From contig CM114272.1 of NCBI GenBank assembly GCA_050084515.1, positions 57,722,001 through 57,786,000 on the forward strand: a stretch of 64,000 nucleotides of DNA, in the 5' to 3' direction. Position numbers and translations under genes: made by a program. Shown here in pieces: positions 46,701 through 56,480 of the stretch. Positions within the stretch are counted from its first letter, which is position 1. Each line of letters begins with the position of its first letter. Under the pieces are notes generated by a model that worked only from the letters and a program-made list of their open reading frames with translations, ran no database searches and was not told where the DNA came from. The DNA comes from Blasia pusilla (Eukaryota; Marchantiophyta; Marchantiopsida; Blasiales).

Positions 46701-47787
46701 TCTGTAGACCTCGGCTACTTTCTTCGCCACATCCTCCTTGATGTGTCTTTGAATTGCATCGATCACAGGATGAGTGTGGGAGCCAACATGAACTGCCAGC
46801 CTTGTGTACTCTGACGTGGAGCCCAAGTCATGGACAATGAAAAATATGTATGCAGGACACGCTCCAATGCAGAAGGGCGATGCCTGAAAATGAGGACATC
46901 GATGGCCTCCCGGCGGTATGGTGGCACCGACCTCGTATGGAGTTTCTGCATTCTTGGGAGGGAATTGCAACGTATTGACTCGCCCGTTGCGCTCTAGATA
47001 TGGGCATGCTGGACTTCTACACTCCAAGGCTCCCACGCATTGGCGGCGGGAGACAATCCAAGGACCATATGGAATGGAAGCACTAGTCCGTTGAAGCCTG
47101 CACCATCGATGACAATCAGACTTTCTGTCCATACCCTTCAGGCGTCCTCCATCCTTCTTTTGAGCAGGAGCAGCAAGTGGAGGCAACTCAAAAATGCAAT
47201 TACCATCGTGACGTGGGCGGCAGCTCGTCAACAAGAATGTGCTTGAACATTTTCAAGGCCAGAGACGAAAGCAAACTATTGCCTGATACTCACAAGAGGA
47301 ACGAGTAGGCGGACAGAGGGCCCGATTGGTGTCCGACAGATCCACTGAGGTTGATAACATCCGGAATCTCTTCAGGAAGAACAACATTGTTACGAGCGTG
47401 CAAAGTTGGAGTCGAAGCCGGATCTGCAGAGCTTGGAGTTGCAAACGTAGAGCTCGGAGCACTAGGAAATTCTAGACCGTCTACTTGGGAAACATACGAA
47501 TTCAGGGGCAGGCCGTAAACTCTGTATTGACCATTTGCTAGAGGTAGGAGATTCCATACTTTACGGTCTGAGGTCACTGGCTGGACCGTCTCACCTATTA
47601 TGTCTTCCGTACCGTCCACCCTAACATCTTCGGATACAAAGATGGTTCCAATTTGGAGAAGAAATTGAACAAACAGAAAATTTTCATCCACTGCTATGAA
47701 AGACTCACGAGCTTGGGGTCGAATGATTTCTGATTGAGGAAGGGCCGCTAGATGACTGCCACAAGTGAGCTTAACATAATTATCCAT
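43741..47787 (-). pseudogene. Element A gene T, Mutator-like transposase (A5, full length but decayed)
   Basis: The start MDNYVKLTCGSHL is at 47,787. Exon 1 ends near 47,295 at GTGAGT. A long exon (about 47,230-45,777) carries the Cys/His-rich segment (GGHRCPH, GACPAY, VGSHTHPV), then an RNase H-like core: SWVSFDICYRV with Asp at about 46,307, ADNAQPGW with Asp at 46,114-46,116, and a FHW motif. It ends at MRQ before GTGAGT. After an intron with palindromes comes an exon at about 45,245-44,850 with a QKVFIPPGGRHKHANEFHLWRHANKTRQEQCYS reading. The last exon (about 44,826-43,741) has the SWIM finger CSC...CKH at 43,852-43,914. Damage: TAG at 46,062-46,064 and 46,011-46,013, TAA near 46,203, TAG near 46,597. 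DDE assignment is by pattern; the third acidic residue is not certain. Confidence 0.8.
45300..45680 (-). repeat. Palindrome array in a T intron (A5)
   Basis: About eight palindromes occur. In the second half (from 45,460) they recur every 50-55 bp with a CACTCTCGGGC-type linker, and the centre is often GTTTCC, as in CAACCCGTCGGTTTCCGTCGGGTTG, instead of GACTCC. This shows that the loop varies while the stem is kept. The array sits within an intron bounded by GTGAGT at 45,776 and GTTGCAG near 45,247. Confidence 0.82.
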
Positions 47788-47839
47788 TCCCAGAAATTTC
47801 GTACGGGAGGAGGGTGAGAATGAGAATGAGAATTTTTAA

Positions 47840-47845
47840 TTTATA
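47840..47845 (-). promoter_or_regulatory. TATA box of gene T (A5)
   Basis: TATAAA (minus strand) lies 53-58 bp upstream of the T start, at the same distance as in A2. Confidence 0.65.
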
Positions 47846-47939
47846 GTGAATAGGAAAACAGATACTCCTGACAGATTTTTACTGACAAGATGAATTCGGT
47901 AGGTGACATTGTCTGACACAATGGATCCAATTCTGTAAC

Positions 47940-48620
47940 AACACATTCAATTCTGTTGCAATGTGTTACCGGATTTGGGAAGCAGAGGGTTGCAAATCAC
48001 ACTTCATTTTGTTGGAACCCGTCGGAGTCCTGGTAACTCAAAAATTACCAGAAGCTAACCGAAGCCTGCAACCCGTCGGCTTTGGACGGGTTGCACGCTT
48101 CTGCCAAACATTTTCGAAGCGAGCAACCCATCGCTCTCCGACGAGTTGCTCGGATACCGCTCCTTCTTGCCCAAAGATGCCGGAGGCGTGCAAACCGTCT
48201 GTTCCCGACGAGTTTCGCGGGTGCCTCACCTATTTGCCCAAAGACGGCGAGGCGTGCAACCCGTCGCCCTCCAACGGGTTGCGTAAGGGCCTCGCCTTGT
48301 GGTGCTTACATGAAGTGTGCAGCCAGTCGGACTCCGACGACTTGCGCGGGAAGCCTGCGTTCTTAACCCTTGACGAGGGAAGCGTGCAACCCAACGGTCT
48401 CCGACGAATTTCATGGGTACGTCCCATTCCCGTCCCAAACACGGCGGAGGCGCGCAACATGTCGGTCTCCGACGCGTTGCGCGGGTACCTCGCGTTCTTT
48501 TCCAAAGACGACGGAGGTGCTCAACGCGTCGGTCTCCGACGGGTTGCTCGCGCACGTGGCGACGTACCCAGGATGGCGGAGGCGCGCAACCTGTCGGACT
48601 CCGACGGGTTGCCATTTTTC
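47940..48620. repeat. Bidirectional spacer with palindrome array (A5)
   Basis: About ten palindromes lie between 48,015 and 48,612, spaced 50-65 bp apart. The unit at 48,061-48,101 has the extended arms GAAGC...GCTTC. Linkers such as ACCTCGCGTTCTT and TCGCCTTG recur. The array is shorter than in A2 through the loss of whole units. Confidence 0.8.
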
Positions 48621-48701
48621 ACTTCCGGACTTCCGTAACCTCCGGCACGTCGCCGTCGAACGGACGACGGGACCCAACAATCAGCCCAACGGCTAGAAAA
48701 G

Positions 48702-48709
48702 TATAAATA
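48702..48709 (+). promoter_or_regulatory. TATA box of gene M (A5)
   Basis: TATAAATA is preceded by AGCCCAACGGCTAGAAAAG, which is conserved in all four M promoters. It lies about 860 bp from the T TATA box on the other strand. Confidence 0.75.
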
Positions 48710-50156
48710 GGGCAAAAATCGCTCATTTCCGGTTTCTCATTTCGCGATCTCCATTCCTCACTCTCCCGCGCAGCAGCTGATCAGATACGAAGGGACGTTT
48801 CACATGGCGACACATCGCGAGTCGATAGGAGGGAACGAGAGCGAGACGGTTCGACTGAACGATCGCGAGACGATTCGAGCTACCCATCAAGGCGCTTTGA
48901 GCTACCCATCTCGACATCAGCAAGGCGATTGATCAAGGGATTCATCGTGGACATAGGTGGAGGCATTTCCGGAAAAAATCACAAGCCAACAAGTCTGGGA
49001 GCTTCACTCCGAAGTCCATTAGGACTCCTGCGTCAGCATCTCCAGGGCCTCGTTCGGCGAATGAAATTAGGCAATAGGAAATCGAGGAGCGGGAAAGGGA
49101 AGCAAAGATGCACAACCAGGTGCTTCTTGCGAGACGTGTTCAAGAGGCGCTCGATAAACAGAACGCAGAGGCTGAGACGTCGCAGGCCTTGAAGAAAAGG
49201 ATCGCCGACGAAAAGAGAGAAAAAAAGCGTCTGGACGCGTCGGTGAGGAGAGCAGAATTGGCTAAAGCGAGGAGGGAAAAAGCGATAGCCATTGACAATA
49301 GCCCTGCCCGTCCAACCGAAAGTGTTGAGATGCGGGAAATGTCCCCCATGAAGTCCGGGGACACAATCAACATAGTGGAAACGCCAGAAGTTCAAATCGA
49401 GGACGACGAGGTCATGAGGACCGCCAGCGTGGAGATGGTGGACATTGCCGAAGAAGCCGGAGAGCCGTCATTCTTGTCTCCAAGCCCGGCGGAAGACATC
49501 GACCTCTATCGGATCGACGAGTTCCCAGTCGATTTGCCAGCTTCTGTCTCAGACAAGTTGGCTGGTCAAGAAACCGACCCCATTTTCGAGCGGATAAGAG
49601 AGGATCTGGGTTTTTTGAATTATGTGAATTGCAATTCATTGGGAATTCAATGTTGCTTATTGATCTTGTCCCGGTTCTGACAGGTGGTAAAGCAGATGGC
49701 ACTCATGGAGGGCCACAACGCCCCGAGGATTCCACTCTGCCGATTGCGGACAATGGAATACGTCCGCGAAATTCAGTCCGACGAGGACATCGCGAAGCTT
49801 AAACAATCGGCGGCGACAGCATCCTACGTCGACAGCTTTCCTCCGTTCTATGTTCAGCCTTACCACGAGCATGGAACCCAAGCTCTGGTTACGGAGGAGG
49901 ACTTGGAAAAGCTCGACACATTCTGGAGGATGCGAGACCAGGATTTCAGAAGGCAAGTAGAGGGCACGGAATTCAGCTAGATGAGGAATCTGCATTTCTT
50001 CATCTCGGATGGAAATCACAGGTTCATGGCGTGGACCTAGTTTGCAGAGGAGCGGCCCAACTCATTGGAGGCACATTTTTGCGTGAAGGCAGTGGTCCTT
50101 CACCCATTCCCTCATCACATGGCGACGGTGGAGATGGCAATGCATGCCATGAACAC

Positions 50157-50908
50157 GTGAGTAACTTCTTCTTTGGTCGGGTCGGACGTTGTTGGGATGC
50201 TTTTTTAAACGCAACTCGTCGGACTCCGACGAGTTGCTCGATTGATGAATGGGTTAGGTTTTTTTTTTCCGAAAGCAACTCGTCGGACTCGACGAGTTGC
50301 TCGACTCGACGCTTTTTCAGGATTTTTTTTGAAGAATGCAACTCGTCGGACTCCAACGAGTTGTTCGATTGACCACAGATTTAATTAGTTTTTGGCCCAA
50401 AGCAAACCGTCGGAGTCCGACGGGTTGCTCGACTCGCCGCCTTTTTAGGATTTTTTTTGAAGAATGCAACTCGTTGGACTCCGACGAGTTGTTCGACTGA
50501 CCGCAAGTTTAGTATGTTTTTTGCCCAAAGCAACCTGTCGGAGTCCGATGGGTTGCTTGACTCGAAATTGTTTTTGGCCGAAATCAACTCATCGGAGTCC
50601 GACGGGTTGCATTCGGAAGTTGGTTCCCCAAATTTTGCGTCAAATTGCAAGTTTCCATTCAATTGCGCAACATGTCGGACTCCGACGGGTTGCTATGTTC
50701 ACGTTAGTATGTTCAGTTGCACAACCCGTCGGAGTCCGACGGGTTGAAACCAGGCATTATCAAATCTGAATGCAATCCGTCGGACTCCGACGGGTTGCAT
50801 CATTTAGCTCGTTCCTAGAATCCGACCTTGAGCTGTGACAACCCGTCGGAGTCCGACGGGTTGCAGGAACCCATGTAATTTCCTGACGGGTTGAGTTTGG
50901 ATGTGCAG
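50157..50908 (+). repeat. M intron 2 palindrome array (A5)
   Basis: A 752-bp intron (GTGAGT...GTGCAG) with about twelve palindromes. The donor-side half uses mainly CTCGT/ACGAG arms at about 60-bp spacing. The acceptor-side half (50,590-50,870) uses CCCGT/ACGGG arms, including near-perfect 27-mers at about 50,722-50,748 and 50,838-50,864. Confidence 0.88.
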
Positions 50909-52929
50909 GATTGTATCGGAGGGGAATGTCACCCACCATTGGATCCAGGACTGCGATCGGGTGAGGAAGGTGCTTACGACGCACCCGGGAGAGTACAGGG
51001 GGTTCTTGGGCGATGCCCTTGTCAATAAGATGCTTGCAAAGGGTGCTCAGATAAAGAAGAAAAATTTGGCAAATAAGTTTATTTCCCAAGATGCAGCCGT
51101 AACCATCCTTTGCTGGTCGAAGATACAAGCTGCGAAGAAGAGCGCCTTTGGACCGAGCCGAGCGGAGGGAGAAGGTATCTGCGTCTGAGCGCGCGAAATT
51201 CATCCAAGTTGCAATATCTGCAGCAACAAAATACACGGCGAGCAAGATGCAGAGATACATCAGCATTCTCAACCCCGAACTTGGTCCGGAGTTCAACAAG
51301 GAGCTGAAGGCGATTATCAAGCGCCAGCGGAAAAGGGATGAAGATCCGCATGGTCGGATTGGGGAGAAAGTGTCCCTGGATCGCGTGCATCGGTTTGCGT
51401 TGTCCGGCATAAGCGAGTTTAGGAGGATCCGATTGATGAAAATCAGTCTCGAGGGCACAGAGGTCTAGAAGAGGGCGGCACACCATCCTCCGGGTGTGTC
51501 GGATCTAGTGATCTCCCACAGGCTACGCGAATGGTCGTTCTAGGACGCGTTGCGGGTTATCGGGAAGTCCGTGGTGGAGGGTCTGCAAGCGGAGCTCAGA
51601 AGATTAGAACCCATCCCGAATGAAGCAAACCTTGAAAGTTCTGGAGATTTCGAGGTTTGGCTTGACGACATCCAGGACAAGCCAATCAAAAACCCAGGAT
51701 TCAAGACAATGTTCAAGGTTTGCGTCCTCCCTCAGGCAGAGCTTGACGAAGAAGTAGAGGGGAACAAACGGGATCAAGCGAAGAAGAAGCGAGATCTACA
51801 TGAGCAAACGGCCGATTCTGCTTCGACTAAAAGCTGCCCAATGGATGGTCTTCAGGTACCTCGTCCAGTGTAAGAATGCAGGTACGTGGGGAAAATTACC
51901 GGCAGCCTTGAAATTGTGGGCTTCGCCGCCGGATGCAGAGACATTCTCCATGTACGACATGGAGATGGGGCAGCACATGTCCGATTGGGAGGTGGAGAAT
52001 TGCCCCATTTGGCTCGACTTCAACGACCTTGAAGACATCACCGATAAGGATTTACGAGTGCTTCATGATGCAGTGGCCTCAGGACAAGACGACATCCCCA
52101 ATTTCGTGCAGCCTGAAGACTTCTTCGGAGGAGATGCAGAAGAGCAAGCCCACGAGACAGCTGAGTTGGCTTCCAAGGTCCCATGACTGACCAAAGACAA
52201 ATCCACAACGGGTCTCAAAGGCAAGGCGAGGGGAGGGAAAATTCAGAGGCCCAGTCTTCCCAAAGAGAGGTCAAGATTCAAGGCCGAGGCGGAATTGTCG
52301 GCGGCGGGAGAGAGGGTCGGACTAAGTCCTCGGCGAAAAAACCCCACCAGAGTCGAGGTCATAGAGACCCGACAAGCCGTCCCAGACGGGAGAAGCGGAA
52401 GCGAGAGGTGCCAGGGTTGTCCCAAGGAGAATACAGTCCATCATCCTTGGGAAGACACAGACAAACAACGACCCGGACAAGCGTCCTCCTTCAGTTCACT
52501 CCTTTATTGGATGAGTTGAAGAGATTCACTTCTCAAGCGTCGACACCAGCCATCGATAAATTGACAACGCTGGGACGGAAGGTCCAACGAAACGGGCACG
52601 CTGCCTGGACGGTGAATGGAGTGGTCGAAGAGGTTGCGGTGGATCTCTTGATCGATGATCTGCCCTCGGGGTTGCGACTTTGGGACGAGAATCCGTCGGA
52701 CGAGGTACCTGAGTGGAATGTGCCGCTCTCTTATGACCAAATTGCGCTATTGTTCTCCTTTGCAGACGCCTATCTGAGTGACAGGGGCTGCTTCTTGGTG
52801 TTGACTGGAGGGAGCGAGGACGAGCTCTTCAACCTCCAGTGCGTCAAGAGGTCGCTAAAGTGGAGGACGGCGCAATCGTGGATCATAAAAAATGAGTACC
52901 CACTCCGATCCACGACGAGTCAGATTCGG

Positions 52930-53496
52930 GTAAGGCTCAATTCCTGTAGTATAATCTGAATTATATTTTAATGATGTGTATAATGAGTGTTTATCTCCGT
53001 TGAGTGAGTATAATGAGTGTCAATCTCCGTTTTTTTTGTCCGTGAGCAACCCGTCGGAAGGCGACGGGTTCTTTTAAGAGCGCCCATGCTCGGCTGAGAG
53101 CAACCCGTCGGTTTCCGACGGGTTGCATCTTTCCCACATACACAGGGAAAACCGTGATGTACCTGCAACCCGTCGGAACCCGACGGGTTGCAGTTGCTTT
53201 TGGTTTTTCCCTGTGTTTCCGGAAAGCTGCAACCCGTCTGATAGCGACGGGTTGCTCTCAGCGCAGCATGGGTCGTTTAGGCAGCAAGAACCCGCCGACT
53301 TCCAACGGGTTGCTCACGACAAAAACCGAGCCCGACGGTTGTTTTAGTCTCGACCAACCCGCCGGAAGGCGACGGGTTGGTCCGAGACAAAACAACCCGT
53401 CGGACTCTGACAGGTTGATCCAAAGTTAGTAATTGAAAATGTTCTCAAGCCGACTTCTTTAGTTGCTGACATTGTTTCCAACGTGCTTATTTACAG
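52930..53496 (+). repeat. M intron 3 palindrome series (A5)
   Basis: About eight palindromes lie between 53,044 and 53,418. Several differ at the loop (AGGC, TTTC, AACC, TAGC) with conserved CAACCCGTCGG-type stems. This intron separates the motif IV exon from the motif X/I exon of the methyltransferase-like region. Confidence 0.82.
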
Positions 53497-54066
53497 ATGG
53501 ACCACTCCTACGTGTACTGCTTCGTTCGGCCCGAGCACAATTTCCAGGTGTTCAAGATCCAGGATCCTATGGATCCATGCTCAGATGGGTACATCTTAGA
53601 TAGTTTGTACAATTCCCCCCCGGGAATTTACATGCAAGACAGTACCCCACTTCTGGGAGGAAGGGAAAAGTCGCCGGCCCTGATGCAAACGCTCATCGAG
53701 CTCTGCTCAAGGCCGGGTGACTTGGTGTTCGACTTAGTGGGACTTTCAGGGGCAAGTATCAAAGGCGCCTAGTAGAGTGGCAGGAACATTCTCTACCTCG
53801 AGGGAAGGCAGGAACTGTTTGACCTTTGCAAGGAGGCAAAGGCAGAATACGAAAGGCTCGTTGGGGCGTACAACTCTCCACCAAAGCCGAGAGCTCCGGT
53901 TCCAGACCCACCCTTGGTAGTGACTCCATCGTCACTTCCAACGATTCCAAAAATCAGGAGGGCAAGGCCGAAAGTAATTTTGCAAGAGCTCGCGGACGAT
54001 GACGAGTGAGTTCAAAGAACTCAAGCACCCAGCTTGACTGCAGCGTTTGGAGAAGGGAGTTTTTTT

Positions 54067-55200
54067 ATGATGAGGCAAAAGATTTCATAGAATAGATCAA
54101 ATGTACAGTTCCGAGCTTTTTTCGAATAATATAAAGCAGAAGATTTTTTCGAACGATGGTAGTGCTTGTAAAAGTTTGCGGAACATTTTTTTTCTTTTTG
54201 AATGTGATCGTCTATGTACTCCGCGGACTTCTATTTTGCAACCCGTCGGATTTCTCCTGCTTGCAACTTTTCACTTTTTGACCACAACACCTTTTTACCA
54301 CTTCCAGGCAACCTGTCGGATTTCGACAAGTTACCTGATCGGACTCTTTTCTTGTTGGTCCAACTTAAGAGGCAGTCTGGCGGGCTTCTTCCCTTGGCAC
54401 CTTCCCCTCAACTCGTAAAAGGCGGCGAGGCTTCTTTTCTTCTCTCGACGTGTTGGATTCCTACTACCTGCAATTGCAATTGCCATAATGGTATTACCGG
54501 GGACGGAGCACATATTGATACTGGATGGGTGTCACATTGCAGAGCGTACAAGGTATACTGCCGAGGAAGGCGGTGGGACTCAAATGAGGTTACATGGGAC
54601 CGTTATGGTGTACCTAGGGGGGGGGCCAAGGCTCTCGAATTCGCCAACATTTTCGATCCCTGTCTACAATCGGCCAGAGGAGCCACTTGTATCCCAGGAC
54701 ATTCCTTTGGTATTGTCACCGAGGAGAGTTAGGAGTAAATTTGTAGATGACGAGGCTGAAGAAATCATAGACTAGGTCAAATGTACATTTCCAAGGTTCC
54801 TTTGGAGGTAATAAAGGACGAGATTTTTTCAACCCATAATGGTGTTTGTAAAAGTTTGCTGGAATATTTTTTTGGACTTGTGGATTGTGTTCTTTTAGCT
54901 ACTCATAATTACAATTCTGCAACCCGTATGATTCCGACGGGTTGCAACTTTTTGCTTTTTGCCCACTGCAACTTTTTAACCATTTCCAGGCAAGCTGTCG
55001 GATTCCGATAGGTTGACTGCTTGAGTGATCGGACTCTTTCCCTGTGAGACCAACTTCTGACGCATTGTGGCGGGCTTCTTAACTTTTGGCTCGTTCCCCT
55101 ACATTCGTCAAACCAGTTGTAGGCTTCTTTTCTTGTCTAAGATGTGCAGGATTCCTACTACCTGTCGGATTGCCATTTCGGATAATCTCCGTTTTAGATC
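54067..55200 (+). repeat. Tandemly duplicated 3' module of Element A (A5)
   Basis: Two units begin at about 54,067 and 54,745 (offset about 680 bp). Both start GA(T/C)GAGGC...ATCATAGA/TTCATAGA, pass through AAATGTACA and AAAGTTTGC, contain palindromes, then TTTCCAGGCAA and GCGGGCTTCTT, and end GGATTCCTACTACCTG. The second unit lacks the insert that holds the small open frame at 54,488. Confidence 0.7.
54488..54775 (+). CDS. Small conserved open frame in Element A 3' region
   Basis: The frame encodes 95 residues in A5: MVLPGTEHILILDGCHIAER, then TAEEGGGTQMRLHGTVMVYLGG, ending RSKFVDDEAEEIID-stop. The same reading is recognisable in A1 (2,331-2,045, minus) and A3 (14,337-14,050, minus). There it shifts frame at a G/C run of variable length. 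Conservation of the peptide at both ends suggests a small protein or an extra exon, but I recognise no domain. It could also be an alternative 3' exon of M. Confidence 0.4.
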   Translation: MVLPGTEHILILDGCHIAERTRYTAEEGGGTQMRLHGTVMVYLGGGPRLSNSPTFSIPVYNRPEEPLVSQDIPLVLSPRRVRSKFVDDEAEEIID

Positions 55201-55739
55201 ATCGTGGGTGCAGGGTGGAAGAAAATCACTTCTAAAAATCTTTCCTTATGGTGAGCTTTCTTACGGGTTGGGAGGGGTGCAGCTTCTCGGTTTCTCAGAC
55301 TTAGGATCTAATGTGTTCGCATTTCACAAAGTTGGTCTTGAGCAGACACTATTCATAACCAACAGAAAGTTGGTTATGGGGCAATTTAGGGGAGGCCATG
55401 ATGCAACAATCCTCGCAAAAAAGAGAGGTTGGCATCCGGGTGGTCCTCCAACAAAAATACCAAGGGCACTGCTTTTTGTTGACCGAGACAGGGAATGTTA
55501 AGAAACTTAGGCTCACATGGAGAGTGATGGAAAATTGTTTGTAGTGGTCTTATGATGTCTCCTTTTTTCTCGCCCCCAGGAAAGAGGAGGTTTTTTTAAG
55601 GGCCAAATGTGGACCACTAAATACTCTCTTCTAAAGATTTCCTGAATTTGAAAGCAAACAAAAATTTCAAATATGTCAAAAAGTTTTGAAGAGAGGAGGC
55701 GGATTTGGCCCTTTTTTTTGAAGAGAGACTCTCCTCTCT

Positions 55740-55789
55740 TTCTCTCTTCCTCTCCTCTCTTACTCTCTCCTGCAAGAATACCAGCCCCC
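55740..55789 (-). repeat. Element A terminal inverted repeat, M side (A5)
   Basis: Read inward on the minus strand: GGGGGCTGGTATTCTTGCAG, then GAGAGAGTAAGAGAGGAGAG. The element ends at 55,789, directly against AGTATGATG. Confidence 0.9.
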
Positions 55790-55798
55790 AGTATGATG
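55790..55798 (+). repeat. Target-site duplication, right of A5
   Basis: AGTATGATG, identical to 43,315-43,323. Confidence 0.95.
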
Positions 55799-56480
55799 GT
55801 GGGACAAGATTTTCAGATGGGAGTACTCTCTTACATAGGAGTTTCAATATCTCATCGATTACAATACTAGGGATCCCATGGGTAGCACCAACATTGAAAA
55901 GGAACACAACAAATGCAAGTAAAGAACTCTTTGCTCCTGGGAAGAGTGGCTTGCATGCTACATCAAGTTCTTGAAAATCAGATGGAATATTGGGATCATT
56001 GGTTTCATTGAGGTTAACATTATCAGTCCCACTTACATCAACAAAAATTTCATCGTCATGGAGGTGATCATATTCTAAACATGTCACTCAACATTTGAGG
56101 AACATCAACATCAACATCCAAATTAGGACTTTATTGATGTGACGATCTAGGTGTAAGAGTTGATTGCATAATAAGCTCACGTTGCTCCTTTTCATTGCTC
56201 TCTTGTTGTGTAAGCCACTCCTCATCTGAAGAGACCCTCTCTTCCCTACTTTTTGGGACCCGAAAAGGATGAGATATTCCAATTTTTTGTCAGATGGTCT
56301 TCTACCTTCCCTAGTCCCAAGGTAGTCCCACCCTTGCACATAGTGCAAGGATACCTTCCCCTCTTCCTTCCCAATTTACGACATCTATTGCATTCTCTTT
56401 TCCACAACTTATAGTCGAGTCGTATGCTTGGATTATATCGGGATATCTCAAATCCAACCGCACGTAAGTAGTCCTTTGTG
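55799..56480 (-). pseudogene. CACTA transposase (TNP2-type), upstream part
   Basis: Read leftward: a Cys-rich start (RKLGRKRGRYPCTMCKGG), then an acidic segment (HDDEIFVDVSGTDNVN), then ELDVACKPLFPGAKSSLLAFVVFLFNV and IDEILKLLCKRVLPSENLVPPSYW, where the reading enters A5. In TNP2 proteins this block directly precedes the YxKIHACPNDC-like segment found at 43.2 kb. The gene is therefore one unit split by A5. Frameshifts near 56,090 and 56,340 were present or arose independently. Confidence 0.85.

Larger units (their letters stand above)
48976..54009 (+). pseudogene. Element A gene M, all four exons (A5, decayed)
   Basis: The start codon is lost: the sequence corresponding to ATGACGAGG is deleted just before KKSQANK at about 48,976. 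Exon 1 is coiled-coil-like and ends near 49,590, where the GT donor has become AT. Exon 2 is 49,684-50,156, exon 3 is 50,909-52,929 and exon 4 is 53,497-54,009. Exon 3 ends with the methyltransferase-like part: VDLLIDDLPSGLRLWDENPSD (DLPS at 52,657-52,668 in the motif IV position), SYDQIALLFSFADAYLSDRGCFLVLTGG and a WIIKNEYPL strand. Exon 4 has YVYCFVRPEHNF, KSPALMQTLIELC, RPGDLVFDLVGLSGAS and NILYLEG. TAG stops occur at 49,978, 50,038, 51,466, 51,541, 53,770 and 53,773, with frameshifts near 51,140 and 52,190. The intact protein would have been roughly 1,200 residues. Confidence 0.8.
43324..55789. mobile_element. Element A copy A5, complete Mutator-like transposon
   Basis: This copy of about 12,466 bp has both termini and a perfect target duplication inside a recognisable target gene. 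The T end starts GAGGTGCGGTAAGAGGAGAG; the M end, read inward, starts GGGGGCTGGTATTCTTGCAG. Both then share GTAAGAG(AG)GAGAGGAAGAGAG, so the terminal inverted repeats are imperfect and GA-rich. Inside are divergent genes T (leftward) and M (rightward), separated by a spacer of about 1.2 kb. A 9-10 bp duplication and a SWIM-finger transposase fit the Mutator-like superfamily; a KDZ/Zisupton relative is less likely. Both genes carry stops, so the element is not autonomous now. Confidence 0.92.

Noticed and set aside
55315-55501. A possible last exon in Element A (HKVGLEQTLFITNRKLVMGQF..., GWHPGGPPTKIP)
   Set aside because: The peptide is similar in A3 and A5, but A1 lacks most of it and no splice sites connect it to M; I left it as non-coding 3' sequence.
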